From Brotonthovivens ammoniilytica (GTDB taxonomy: Bacteria > Bacillota > Clostridia > Lachnospirales > Lachnospiraceae), in assembly GCF_025566885.1 (NCBI RefSeq), contig NZ_JAOQJQ010000006.1, positions 62,001 through 126,000 on the forward strand: DNA of 64,000 nucleotides, read 5' to 3'. The notes beneath the pieces are model-generated. The model was not told where the DNA came from and ran no database searches. It was given only the letters and a program-made list of their open reading frames with translations. Below are positions 34,842 through 43,574 of the stretch, in pieces. Position 1 is the first letter of the stretch. Each line of letters begins with the position of its first letter. Both the position numbers and the translations under genes were made by a program.

Positions 34842-36605
34842 TTAATCGTTTGTCAATGCTTCTGCAATTTCCGTAAATATAACCCCCAGCGCATATGCTC
34901 CTGCATCCGGATAACCAATGCTCCGCTCTCCCACAGTACCGGCACGGCCCATTCTTGCCACAATCTGTGCTGTCTCAGCGGCTCCCTCCTTTGCGGCATT
35001 TGCGGCATTCATAAATACTTTCGTTATTTCATCTGTATCTGATGAAGACGACCAGGTATCCGCACACGGAACTAAAGCATCAATCAGTGTTTTATCTCCT
35101 ACAACAGCCCCTCTTCCAAAAGACCGCTCACCGGTTTTCTGGATTCCAGCAACTGCGGCCTGCATCATATCCGCAAATTCGGTAACAGAAAGCTCCGTTT
35201 TGTCTTTGACACAGCGGCCGGCAGCCCGGAATGCAGAACCCCAGATAGGGCCGCTGGCCCCTCCGCAGTACTCCATAATAATCAGAGAGCAGGCAGATAA
35301 AAAAGTTCCAATAGAATCCGAAGAATCTCTTATTAAATCCTTCCACTCCTTTTTCAGCTCACGAAATCCCTTTGCCACACTCATTCCAAAGTCTCCGTCA
35401 CCGGCATGGGAATCCAGTTCGCAAAAGGGTATTTCTTTCTCAATAATAACCTGGGACATTTTATCCACTATAAAAATAATATTTTCCAGAGAGATTTTAT
35501 GATTTCTTATTTTTCCATATTCCGGATCCGTTTCCAACTGATAGTTCACAGATTCCGCTTCTTTTTCTTTCTGGATTTCAAATCGGAAATTTACGTCCTT
35601 TTCTTCTCCTGTCATTTTAAATGCGGGAGTATCAGCAGGCGCCGTAAGATATTTTTTAAGCTCTTCATCCATTTTAAGAAGTGTAATAGAAGCGCCGGCC
35701 ATATCAATACTGGTCATATAATTTCCCACAAAGATACGGCTCACCTTTATATCTCTTTCTGAAAGATATTTCATAGCCGAATCCGCTAAAAGATACAGTT
35801 CCTGTAACGGAGTGGCCCCAAATCCATTGACCAGCATGGCTGTCTCCCAGCCTGCATTCTCCCCGGTCTGTAATTCTTCAAGTAAAGGCTTTAGCATCCT
35901 GACAGCCAGCTGATCTGCCGTCAGGATCTTTTCTCTTTTTCTTCCGGGTTCTCCATGGATTCCAACGCCAAATTCCATTTCATCTTCCGCCAGTTCAAAA
36001 GTAGGAGTTCCTTTTGCAGGTACTGTACAGGGAGTATAGGCTGCACCAATACTCTTGATATTTCTGACTGCTTTCCCGGCAATGGCTTTCACCTGGGCAA
36101 GACTTTTTCCCTCTTCTGCAGCCGCCCCCGCTATCTTATGTACAAGAACGGTTCCGGCAACCCCGCGTCTGCCCACCGTATAAAGGCTGTCTTCTACTGC
36201 AATGTCATCATCGACTTTTATATAATCCACATCTATGCCGTCTTCTGCCGCCATCTGGGCAGCATTTTTAAAATTCATCATGTCTCCGCTGTAATTTTTA
36301 ATAATCAGCAGGGTGCCTTTTTTTCCGGCTGTTTCTTTGATAGCCTTATAAATCTGAATCTGAGACGGCGAAGCAAAAATGTCTCCACAAACCGCCCCAT
36401 CAAGCATACCTAAGCCCACCAGCCCCGCATGGGCAGGTTCATGGCCGCTGCCGCCCCCGCTGATCAGCGTTACTTTTTCTTTATCTGCCTCTGACCGGTT
36501 AAAAAATTTGTATTTTGGATGAAAGGCAAGCTCCGGATGGGCCTGCGCCATACCATAACACATTTCCATTACCATATTTTCCGGAAGATTCATAATTTTC
36601 TTCAT
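34842..36605 (-). CDS. Dihydroxyacetone kinase, fused DhaK-DhaL
   Basis: About 587 residues from the ATG at 36605 after AGGAGA, five bases past the gldA stop. The N-terminal DhaK half has the substrate-binding GGGSGHEPAHAG and the His that binds dihydroxyacetone covalently (GIHGEPGRKR). The C-terminal DhaL half has the ADP/Mg site DSHAGDGDFGMSVAKGF and GGASGPIWGSAF, plus GRAGTVGERSIGYPDAGA. Dihydroxyacetone made by GldA is phosphorylated to DHAP. A fused ATP-type enzyme needs no separate PTS DhaM. It is in an operon with gldA. Confidence 0.92.
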   Translation of the reverse strand: MKKIMNLPENMVMEMCYGMAQAHPELAFHPKYKFFNRSEADKEKVTLISGGGSGHEPAHAGLVGLGMLDGAVCGDIFASPSQIQIYKAIKETAGKKGTLLIIKNYSGDMMNFKNAAQMAAEDGIDVDYIKVDDDIAVEDSLYTVGRRGVAGTVLVHKIAGAAAEEGKSLAQVKAIAGKAVRNIKSIGAAYTPCTVPAKGTPTFELAEDEMEFGVGIHGEPGRKREKILTADQLAVRMLKPLLEELQTGENAGWETAMLVNGFGATPLQELYLLADSAMKYLSERDIKVSRIFVGNYMTSIDMAGASITLLKMDEELKKYLTAPADTPAFKMTGEEKDVNFRFEIQKEKEAESVNYQLETDPEYGKIRNHKISLENIIFIVDKMSQVIIEKEIPFCELDSHAGDGDFGMSVAKGFRELKKEWKDLIRDSSDSIGTFLSACSLIIMEYCGGASGPIWGSAFRAAGRCVKDKTELSVTEFADMMQAAVAGIQKTGERSFGRGAVVGDKTLIDALVPCADTWSSSSDTDEITKVFMNAANAAKEGAAETAQIVARMGRAGTVGERSIGYPDAGAYALGVIFTEIAEALTND

Positions 36606-36609
36606 TTTG

Positions 36610-37740
36610 TTATCTCCTGTCTTTAAAAGCTTTTCCAATCCGGTCCGCTGTAATTATAGCTGCAGCTACTGCATCAGGCGTTACTGGAAATGGCATAGCA
36701 TAAACAGATTCTTCTGGTATACAGGCTTTTTTTGCAACCTGATTTAACTCTTCCGGGGTGATGGCATCCACTCCAATATCGTTAAGACACACCGGCAGAC
36801 CAATTTCCAGACAAAAAGTCAAAACTGTTTCCAGCTCCTTTCTCGGTGCATTTTCCAGCACAAGCTGTACAATTGTTCCAAAGGCTACCTTTTCACCATG
36901 AAAATAACTGTGGGTTCCTTCCAGCACTGTAAGCCCATCATGGATTGCATGAGCCCCTGCCAGCCCGCCGCTTTCAAATCCCAGACCGGAAAGAAGGATA
37001 TTTGCCTCAATAATATTTTCCAATGCCGGAGTAATACAATCAGCATCACAGGCCGCCTTTGCCTTTGCCCCGTCCGCAAGAAGGGTCTGATAGCACAGCT
37101 CTGCAAGAGCCAGTGCGGCATTGGTTCCTCTGGCCGGTTCACATAACTCTTCTCTTACACCACAGGGAAGCCCTGCATTTACTTTTGTACAGGAGGCCGC
37201 CGTCGCCCTTGCCTCAAAGTAAGTGGACAGGGCATCTCCCATTCCGGAAACCAGAAATCTTGCAGGCGCCTTTGCAATCACTGTGGTATCAATAAGTATC
37301 ACGCTTGGACTTTGCTTAAAGTAGGCATAATCATCAAAAGATCCGTCCGGATGATATAGCACAGCAGAATGACTGGTAGGCGCATCTGTGGCAGCAATGG
37401 TGGGCACGATAATCAGACGTTCCCCCTTTGCTACACATTTGGCAGTATCAATGGCTTTTCCGCCTCCTAGTCCTACAATACAGGAACAATTATTTTCTTC
37501 CGCTGTTTTTTGAAGTCTGGCCACTTCCTGTCTTGAGCACTCTCCCAAAAATCCGCTTTCCTGAAAACGAACACCAAATTTTTTACAGGTTGCATCCAGT
37601 TTTTCTTTCACCCGGTTCACGTCATCCGGATGAGCAATTAAAAGCGCCGAATCCCCAAAAGTCTTTACAAAATATCCAAGATTTAAAATCTCATCTTCCC
37701 CCTGCACATATTTTGAAGGGCAGATAAATGCTTTCCTCAT
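36610..37740 (-). CDS. gldA: Glycerol dehydrogenase
   Basis: About 376 residues from the ATG at 37740 after AGAGGAGGT; upstream in-frame codons to 37800 cover the leader hairpin and are unlikely to be coding. Iron-containing ADH fold: VGLGGGKAIDTAKCVA binds NAD, and zinc ligands are Asp in GMGDALSTYFEA, His in AGAHAIHDGL and His in THSYFHGEKVAFG. It oxidises glycerol to dihydroxyacetone for the downstream kinase. An inverted repeat masks its ribosome site (37749-37792). A PocR-type regulator is encoded upstream. Confidence 0.94.
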   Translation of the reverse strand: MRKAFICPSKYVQGEDEILNLGYFVKTFGDSALLIAHPDDVNRVKEKLDATCKKFGVRFQESGFLGECSRQEVARLQKTAEENNCSCIVGLGGGKAIDTAKCVAKGERLIIVPTIAATDAPTSHSAVLYHPDGSFDDYAYFKQSPSVILIDTTVIAKAPARFLVSGMGDALSTYFEARATAASCTKVNAGLPCGVREELCEPARGTNAALALAELCYQTLLADGAKAKAACDADCITPALENIIEANILLSGLGFESGGLAGAHAIHDGLTVLEGTHSYFHGEKVAFGTIVQLVLENAPRKELETVLTFCLEIGLPVCLNDIGVDAITPEELNQVAKKACIPEESVYAMPFPVTPDAVAAAIITADRIGKAFKDRR

Positions 37741-37748
37741 AAAAAAAT

Positions 37749-37792
37749 ACCTCCTCTTGTTTTCTGTTTTCAGAATAACAAAAAGAGGAGGT
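37749..37792 (-). promoter_or_regulatory. gldA leader hairpin sequestering the ribosome-binding site
   Basis: Perfect 10-bp inverted repeat ACCTCCTCTT / AAGAGGAGGT (plus-strand arms 37749-37758 and 37783-37792; 24-nt loop). On the minus strand the second arm is the gldA Shine-Dalgarno sequence and the first is its exact complement. The mRNA could therefore fold to hide the ribosome site. Confidence 0.6.
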
Positions 37793-37906
37793 AAAATCAT
37801 GAGAAAAACAAACCCAAAAATTACAATTTATTATGGTATTTTTCTGCTCAAACTTCACATCAATAATACTTTCGCACTATTTTAGTTAATTTTTTTACTA
37901 TTTTTA

Positions 37907-38992
37907 TTATTTTTTAGAAATTTTATAATTATCTGACGAATCCAGGAATCCGGTTATACTTGTTCTTTCTTTACAATATTTTCGATATAACCCCGGCGTA
38001 ATATGCTCAGATTTTTTAAACATTTTTATAAAATATCCAGGTTCATTAAACCCCAGATCCTCACTGATCTGAGCAACCGGAAGATCCGTCTTTTCCAGCA
38101 GCTGTTTTGCCCAGCTGACTTTCAGTCCCGATACAAAAGACGTAAAGTTTTCTCCAACCTCTTTTGTAAAACTCCTGCCAAAATAGCTGGTACTTAGATG
38201 GCAGAGCTTTGCACATTCATCCAGTGAAACAGCCTTATTTTTGTTCAGAAAAATATAATCAAATGCCGGCTGCAGACTTCTGTTTTTTGAACTGTAAATC
38301 ACCTGATCCGACGACAGGTATGTATCCGTAATGGCATTGGTCAAAGCCTCTTTGATGCTGTGTATTTGTGCGGTCTCTGATACAGCCTCCGTATTCTGGA
38401 AATATTGCGACTGTGCAGCCGGAAACACTCTTTTATACATATCCAGAATATAGTTCTTTCCTTTGGCTTCATCTACAATATAATTACTTAAAAGATGCAG
38501 CATCCCGGCCATGCGCTTCACATCCTCGTATGAATAAGCAGGAATCTGAAGATATAGATCCTGAAGTTCTTTCGACCTTTCCAGAAAGGCGATACTGGTA
38601 GGGGAATCTACAATCTGTTCTAGATCATCTGCCTTTTGCATATTGCTCAAACGGACCTGGCCTGCCATAACCGCCCCGATATATTTATCATCTATAGAAA
38701 TTGGAATAGCAATATCAATAATATGATAATGACACAAATAGATATACGGTTCACCGGAACGCACCGCTTCTAGTCCGCCTCTGGAATCACATTTCTGGCA
38801 GCGTTTTGACAACTCCGGATTCTCCCGCACCCGCCGGCAGAACTCCTGGCAGCCGCTGTGTTCCGTAATGGGAACCCCTTTATAATTTACAGTAATAATA
38901 GCCAGCCCCAAAACATCAGACAACGCATCCTGCAGAGGCTGCCACTGTTCTAAGTTTAAAATACGATCAATCTGAAAAAATGAATGTTCCAT
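37907..38992 (-). CDS. PocR-domain AraC-family transcriptional regulator
   Basis: About 361 residues from the ATG at 38992 after GGAGGCGG; an in-frame GTG precedes it. The N-terminal PocR ligand-binding domain has the cysteine-rich signature CQEFCRRVRENPELSKRCQKCDSRG and PYIYLCHYHIIDIAIPI. The C-terminal AraC helix-turn-helix pair is SLDECAKLCHLSTSYFGRSFTKEVG and PVAQISEDLGFNEPGYFIKMFKK. PocR domains sense small diols or glycerol-like ligands. It lies directly upstream of gldA-dhaKL on the same strand and is the likely activator. Confidence 0.9.
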   Translation of the reverse strand: MEHSFFQIDRILNLEQWQPLQDALSDVLGLAIITVNYKGVPITEHSGCQEFCRRVRENPELSKRCQKCDSRGGLEAVRSGEPYIYLCHYHIIDIAIPISIDDKYIGAVMAGQVRLSNMQKADDLEQIVDSPTSIAFLERSKELQDLYLQIPAYSYEDVKRMAGMLHLLSNYIVDEAKGKNYILDMYKRVFPAAQSQYFQNTEAVSETAQIHSIKEALTNAITDTYLSSDQVIYSSKNRSLQPAFDYIFLNKNKAVSLDECAKLCHLSTSYFGRSFTKEVGENFTSFVSGLKVSWAKQLLEKTDLPVAQISEDLGFNEPGYFIKMFKKSEHITPGLYRKYCKERTSITGFLDSSDNYKISKK

Positions 38993-39106
38993 ATACACCG
39001 CCTCCCGCCGCTGGCTTTTATTGTATCATACAAAATCATAACGATTCAACTTTTGGATATTACAATCTCTCTTCTCTCTTCTTTTTGAATCATATACAGA
39101 TTACCA

Positions 39107-39166
39107 TTGTCAGAAATGGAAATGATATTATATAATCATACTATCTATTATGTTGTTTTCACAACA
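39107..39166 (+). promoter_or_regulatory. Promoter and operator of the Crp/Fnr regulator gene
   Basis: TTGTCA (39107-39112), an 18-nt spacer and TATAAT (39131-39136) form the promoter. The 16-bp palindrome TGTTGT-N4-ACAACA (39151-39166) lies just downstream of the expected start of transcription, next to the AAAGGAG ribosome site. A site there would block transcription, implying autorepression. The same half-sites lie at the activator position of hcp. Confidence 0.7.
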
Positions 39167-39179
39167 AAGGAGCAGATCA

Positions 39180-39845
39180 ATGGATACAAAATTACTTGCC
39201 AACTCACTTTTATTCCGCGGAAATACAGAAACAGAGATTGCCTCTATGCTGAATTGTCTTGGCAGCCGCTTAAAAGCTTTCAAAAAAGGAGAACTGATCT
39301 TCCACGCCGGAGAAATCCTAGAGCACGTAGGTATCGTAATCTCAGGACATGTTCATATTGAAATTGACGATTTCTGGGGAAACAAAAGTATTATGAACAT
39401 TATTGAACCGGGACAGATTTTCGCTGAAGCCTATGCCTGCACCCCCGGAGAGCCGCTGATGGTAAATGCAGCTGCCGCCTCTGAATGTGAAATTCTTTTT
39501 CTTAATATAAAAAAAATTCTGCAGACCTGTTCCAGCTCCTGCATCCACCATAACAGACTAATCCAGAACCTTCTGACCATAATGGCCCAGAAAAATCTGC
39601 AGCTTTCTAGAAGAATGCTTCACACCGCCCCAAAAACAATCAGGGAACGGCTGCTGGCCTATCTGTCCTTTCAGGCTCTGCGCCAAAACAGCCACCGGAT
39701 TACCATTCCATTTAACCGGCAGCAGCTGGCTGATTATCTGAATGTGGATCGAAGCGCACTGTCCAATGAGCTTGGCAAAATGCAGCGGGACGGTATTTTA
39801 GAAGTGCATAAAAATCAGTTTATTTTAAATACGGAGCACCTGTAA
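39180..39845 (+). CDS. Crp/Fnr-family regulator, HcpR-like
   Basis: About 221 residues. The ATG at 39180 is chosen because AAAGGAG lies 8 bp before it; a longer frame from 39150 would translate through the operator. A cyclic-nucleotide-binding-like beta-barrel (GELIFHAGEILEHVGIVISGHVHIEI; IEPGQIFAEAYA) and a dimerisation helix precede the winged HTH (FNRQQLADYLNVDRSALSNELGKMQRDG). No canonical Fnr N-terminal cysteine cluster is present. Matching palindromes at its own gene and at hcp suggest it is the HcpR-type nitrosative-stress regulator, repressing itself and activating hcp. Confidence 0.88.
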   Translation: MDTKLLANSLLFRGNTETEIASMLNCLGSRLKAFKKGELIFHAGEILEHVGIVISGHVHIEIDDFWGNKSIMNIIEPGQIFAEAYACTPGEPLMVNAAAASECEILFLNIKKILQTCSSSCIHHNRLIQNLLTIMAQKNLQLSRRMLHTAPKTIRERLLAYLSFQALRQNSHRITIPFNRQQLADYLNVDRSALSNELGKMQRDGILEVHKNQFILNTEHL

Positions 39846-39881
39846 AACTATATATCAATCCTTTTTATTTTCGTTTTACAG
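39840..39881. terminator. Inverted repeat across two convergent stop codons
   Basis: CTGTAAAAC (39840-39848) and GTTTTACAG (39873-39881) are a perfect 9-bp inverted repeat enclosing the gap between the convergent regulator and NlpC/P60 genes. It spans both stop codons. The stem is AT-rich, so it is a weak bidirectional terminator candidate. Confidence 0.4.
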
Positions 39882-41291
39882 CCGGATCAGCTTTTCTAGC
39901 GACTCCATCCATGTATTTCCGTTTTTTCTGATTACATCAAGACTGCTGATAACAACAGAATTTACCTTCCGGACCTCATTCTCAGAAGTTCCCTCCGGGG
40001 CAAAGCTGCCGGTTGCGCTCAGACAGTAAAACTTACCCTCTGCCTCGCCCAGGTAAAGCATAATGTGCCCGGGAAAATAAAGAATTGAGCCAGGAGCCGC
40101 CTCACCAAGCAGATCTTCTTTTTCTTTTACTGTCAGATCTTTCAGCTCCCCATTGTCCTCTCCCGGCAGCATTGCAAGACCGCTTCCGTTTCTGGGCAGC
40201 TCAAATCCAAAACACTGATAGAGTTCCATTACCAGACTAGAGCAGTCCCTGGCATCCACCATTCCTCCCCAGCCATATACTTCTCCCAGCATTTTAAAAG
40301 CCTGCTCTAATACTGCGGGCTCTGTATATTCCAGATATCCGACACTGACGTCTGCAGAAACCGGAACCAGAACCTCTTTATAGCTTAAAGATCCGTCTTC
40401 ATTTCTGACAGGAAAATCAATAATATAGCTGTCATAGGACACCCGGTTTCGAATACTTTTCACGGTTCCCGGCTTTTCTGCCAGAGCAAATTTCGTCCCC
40501 ATGGTTAATTCTCTGTTAGAAACAGCCGGTTCATAGGGATCCTCATTTAACAGATAACGGCTTCCCGTTACAATCAAAAAGGACTGCGCATCCACGGCCT
40601 GCTTCCATTCATCATAATTTCTGCACAGACCGATGGCATCTGCCGATACCCAGCCCCGGTAATTTCGGATACATACATAATAAAATTTTCCGTCCGCGCT
40701 GGTATGTAAAATTGCTGCCGGTTCATTCAAAAGTATGGCCGTCTCCTGAAAAGTATCATCATATCTGTCATCCTGCTGTGCTGTCACCGCATCAGCTGTT
40801 GGAAATGTCCTTACACTGCTTCTTTCGGTGCATACTCCCCATCGTACTTTTGGCTCCTCCGGAATATGATCAAGGTTTTTATTTGCTTCTATCCGCTTCC
40901 AGTCGGCATCCGATAACTGCCTGCTGCCACTGTAATACGGGCCTTCAGAGGGAATCTCACTGCTCTCAAGCCAGCTTTGCAGCTGTGCCCTTTCCATTCC
41001 CTCCGCCAGGGAATCCAGATCATATAAGGAAGCCTCTTTTCCAATATTCTGCTGTATCATCTTATTATAATCGGATATTTCAGCAGCAGTCATCAAAACC
41101 GTATGATCTTCCCCTCGCCGGTTTATCCAGTATTCTGCCGTATGTATATCTGCCAGACTGACAGTTCCGGTTTTCACTTCTCTTTTCTCACTTTCTGGTC
41201 CTTTCTGACCGGCGCACCCGGTTAAAAACATAAAACCGGCAAGTACTGCCGCCAGATATCTTTTTTTAAATATAAACTTTTTCACCAGCAA
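39876..41291 (-). CDS. SH3-domain NlpC/P60 (C40) peptidase lipoprotein
   Basis: 471 residues. It has a lipoprotein signal peptide with lipobox FLTGCAG. SH3b-like modules occupy the middle (TERSSVRTFPTADAV; GWVSADAIGLC). The C-terminal NlpC/P60 domain has the catalytic Cys in DARDCSSLVMELYQCFG, the catalytic His in FPGHIMLYLGE and a third polar residue in the following strand. It resembles YkfC-type gamma-D-glutamyl-peptidases that trim peptidoglycan stem peptides at the cell surface. No operon partner is visible. Confidence 0.88.
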   Translation of the reverse strand: MLVKKFIFKKRYLAAVLAGFMFLTGCAGQKGPESEKREVKTGTVSLADIHTAEYWINRRGEDHTVLMTAAEISDYNKMIQQNIGKEASLYDLDSLAEGMERAQLQSWLESSEIPSEGPYYSGSRQLSDADWKRIEANKNLDHIPEEPKVRWGVCTERSSVRTFPTADAVTAQQDDRYDDTFQETAILLNEPAAILHTSADGKFYYVCIRNYRGWVSADAIGLCRNYDEWKQAVDAQSFLIVTGSRYLLNEDPYEPAVSNRELTMGTKFALAEKPGTVKSIRNRVSYDSYIIDFPVRNEDGSLSYKEVLVPVSADVSVGYLEYTEPAVLEQAFKMLGEVYGWGGMVDARDCSSLVMELYQCFGFELPRNGSGLAMLPGEDNGELKDLTVKEKEDLLGEAAPGSILYFPGHIMLYLGEAEGKFYCLSATGSFAPEGTSENEVRKVNSVVISSLDVIRKNGNTWMESLEKLIRL

Positions 41292-41465
41292 TTATTCCTC
41301 CATTTCTGACTGACTTTATATTCATAACTCAATTTATAATCTGTATTCCGGAAAAATCCTACAAATGCAGAATTATCTATCCAGCCAGATTGCTTTTGCA
41401 GCATACTTCCCGGCCAATCCAGTGCAATCCTGCAAATTATTCTCGATACAATTTCTTCGTGTGAT

Positions 41466-41517
41466 ATAAAAAGAAAGATCCGCTATACCGCAAACTGCAT
41501 AATATAACGGATCTTTC
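41466..41517 (-). terminator. Terminator after the SDR gene
   Basis: GAAAGATCCG pairs perfectly with CGGATCTTTC (plus-strand arms 41473-41482 and 41508-41517); on the minus strand the stem runs into TTTTTATAT. The rest of 41292-41551 holds no gene. Confidence 0.85.
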
Positions 41518-41551
41518 ACTCTTTCCTCTGCCTAAGAGCTCAAGTTCCAGA

Positions 41552-42352
41552 CTATGGTCTCTGTCCCATGCCGCCTTCCAGCGTCAGTGTTTCTCCACTC
41601 ATATATTTAAAATCCGGAGACGCAAGCTGTACGCAGACTCTTCCGATTTCTTTTTCTACATCCCCGTAATGGCCGGCCGGCGGCATTTTTACATTTGCTT
41701 TAAAAGCTTCCGGATACTCTTTTTCAAAATTCTCCAGCTGTGCAGTCCATGCAAGAGGGCAGATTACATTTGCATTAATCCCATCCTTCCCCCACTCTGT
41801 AGCCGCAACTCTTGTAAGACCTCTGATCCCTTCTTTTGCAGCCGCATATGCACACTGCCCGTAATTACCGAAAAGTCCGGCTCCGGAAGCAAAATTAATA
41901 ACACTTCCCTTACTTTCTTTCAGATATGGATAGCATGCTCTCATATAATAAAACGCCGCATATAATCCGGAATAAAGAGAAAGATCAAACTGTTCCTTTG
42001 TATGATCTGCCAGCGTCACTCCGGAAGCAGAAGCCTGTGCATTATTAATCAAAACATCAATTCTGCCAAAAGTGTCTATTGTCTGTTTTACAACATTTGC
42101 CACAACAGCCTCATTGTCAGCCTGTGCACTGACATCTGCCTGTACCGTCAGCACTGAAATTCCATACAGCCTTTCCAGCTCCTCTTTTGCATCCTCCAGT
42201 TTTTTCAGGTTCCGCCCTGTAATTACAAGGTTTGCTCCCTCTTTTGCATAAGCAGTGGCAATACCATAACCAATTGAGCCACAGCGCCCGTCACTGAGCA
42301 CAGCTCTGCCCGCCCCTGTAATAATCGCTGTTTTACCTTTTAAAAATCCCAT
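41552..42352 (-). CDS. Short-chain dehydrogenase/reductase
   Basis: 266 residues. The cofactor-binding start TAIITGAGRAVLSDGRCGSIGYGIATAY has an insertion between the first Gly residues and GSIGYGIA, giving a FabI-like spacing. The next motifs are NNAQAS, the catalytic Ser in INFASGAGLF and Tyr/Lys in CAYAAAKEG. It reduces or oxidises an unknown carbonyl/alcohol substrate. It appears monocistronic with a strong terminator. Confidence 0.9.
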   Translation of the reverse strand: MGFLKGKTAIITGAGRAVLSDGRCGSIGYGIATAYAKEGANLVITGRNLKKLEDAKEELERLYGISVLTVQADVSAQADNEAVVANVVKQTIDTFGRIDVLINNAQASASGVTLADHTKEQFDLSLYSGLYAAFYYMRACYPYLKESKGSVINFASGAGLFGNYGQCAYAAAKEGIRGLTRVAATEWGKDGINANVICPLAWTAQLENFEKEYPEAFKANVKMPPAGHYGDVEKEIGRVCVQLASPDFKYMSGETLTLEGGMGQRP

Positions 42353-42431
42353 ACATTACCTCCTGTCTGCTATCCTGAATATAGTATTTTTTCCGGATAA
42401 TATTCTTTTTTCATACAATATATTGTATCAG

Positions 42432-42683
42432 TCAGATATCCCAAAAGCAGATAATAAAGTTTTTAACCAATGCCTTACGCACACCTTCTGTTCTCCACGG
42501 TTCTTCATCCACCAAAGACATTCTCCCTGGCATATCTGCAAGAGAATTTATTGTATTTTCCATTTCATCAAGCAGGTTATATGCAGCATCCGGCGCACAC
42601 AACTCATGTGCAATGTAATGTGTAATCTCTTGCATCTGCTCTAGTGCCTGTCTGGTTACTTTTACCTCATAAGTTATTGCCAT
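42432..42683 (-). CDS. RelE/ParE-family toxin, C-terminally short
   Basis: 83 residues: MAITYEVKVTRQALEQM, then the helical part and VDEEPWRTEGVRKALVKNFIICFWDI, then stop. Family members normally continue about 20 residues with a strand carrying IYGRRDQ, whose Arg is functionally important. This copy ends before that, so it may be inactive. It follows the antitoxin gene by 3 bp. Confidence 0.75.
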   Translation of the reverse strand: MAITYEVKVTRQALEQMQEITHYIAHELCAPDAAYNLLDEMENTINSLADMPGRMSLVDEEPWRTEGVRKALVKNFIICFWDI

Positions 42684-42686
42684 GCA

Positions 42687-42986
42687 TTAAACACCTGCTC
42701 TAAGGCTGGAAAATGCATCTGCCACTGATACAGACTCATCTGCTTTTGCCTGCTTTAACCCCTTCTCCATCATTGTATCAAATTCTGCTTCTGATAAAAT
42801 ATCTCTTGTTGGAATCGCTTTTGGTAATGTCATCATGAAAGGAATCCCATTATGATTGATCACCTGTCTATATGTCATATCAATAAATACAGAAACTGGT
42901 ATACCCAATTTTTCAAGAATCGCTTCTGCGCTTTCTTTAATATCCGGCTGTATACGAGCTGTTACATTTGCTGTTTTTGCTGCCAT
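42687..42986 (-). CDS. RelB/DinJ-family antitoxin
   Basis: About 99 residues from the ATG at 42986 after AAAGGTGG; an in-frame GTG at 42998 is the alternative. The N-terminal ribbon-helix-helix is TANVTARIQPDIKESAEAILEKLGIPVSVFIDMTYRQVI, which binds DNA. The C-terminal part neutralises the toxin. The upstream promoter overlaps a 19-bp palindrome, consistent with autoregulation by the complex. Confidence 0.85.
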   Translation of the reverse strand: MAAKTANVTARIQPDIKESAEAILEKLGIPVSVFIDMTYRQVINHNGIPFMMTLPKAIPTRDILSEAEFDTMMEKGLKQAKADESVSVADAFSSLRAGV

Positions 42987-43018
42987 AAAGATTACCACCT
43001 TTCCTTTTTTCTAAGTAT

Positions 43019-43050
43019 AGAATAGTATTTTGTATCGCAAATTGCAATAC
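43019..43050 (-). promoter_or_regulatory. Toxin-antitoxin promoter and operator
   Basis: On the minus strand TTGCAA (43042-43047), a 17-nt spacer and TATTCT (43019-43024) form the promoter. The palindrome GTAT-N-GC-AATTT-GC-N-ATAC (43032-43050) covers the -35, as expected for repression by the RelB-type antitoxin. Confidence 0.65.
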
Positions 43051-43084
43051 ATTTTCGAAAAATCAGCAATCTACGATTATCATA

Positions 43085-43560
43085 CACACTCTCTGAATTA
43101 GTATTTCCACATCGGATTGCTCTATCCAATCCCATAATTACAGCAATGGCGCCATCCATCGAAGAACTGGATGACCTCCGCGAACCAGTTTCTGTTCCAG
43201 AGTCAACTTCGTGAGTTCCTTCGTAGGTGGTGACATATCCTTAAATCCCTGACTGAACGGAACTACTATAAATCCCATTCCTTCCAATTCTTCTTCATTC
43301 ACTGTAAAGGAACAGGCATCCCACTTGTCCATTGGCATCCACCGGACTGCCTGTTTTACCCACTGATTCAAACAAAGCTGTCTGAATGCATTCTCTTCCC
43401 TCGGATTCTGTTTTGCCGAATCGCAGGCTGCCTGAACTTTATCAATACCAACGTAATCCCAAGAGACGGAATTTACCTTCTCCCATACCTCTGGTTCCGT
43501 CCAGCCACCATTCTCATCTGCACCATAAATCACCGGAGGTACACTCATCCCACACACATG
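43085..43560 (-). pseudogene. Phage terminase large-subunit remnant
   Basis: The translated frame contains IYGADENGGWTEPEVWEKVN, IDKVQAACDSAKQNP, NQWVKQAVRWMPMDKWDAC and then KDMSPPTKELTKLTLEQKL...GGHPVLRWM, all typical of phage terminase large subunits. The nuclease-domain middle is missing between EEELEG and GFIVVPF. Near the end the frame shifts: the terminal piece continues in another frame as DGAIAVIMGLDRAIRCGN. It is an eroded fragment of a prophage, in the mobile-DNA region downstream of rlmD. Confidence 0.8.
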
Positions 43561-43574
43561 CACTAGACGCTTAA

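Noticed and set aside
37799..37885. 28-codon plus-strand frame with a perfect ribosome site next to gldA
   Set aside because: The ribosome site is one arm of the gldA leader hairpin; the peptide has no recognisable features, so it is most likely chance.
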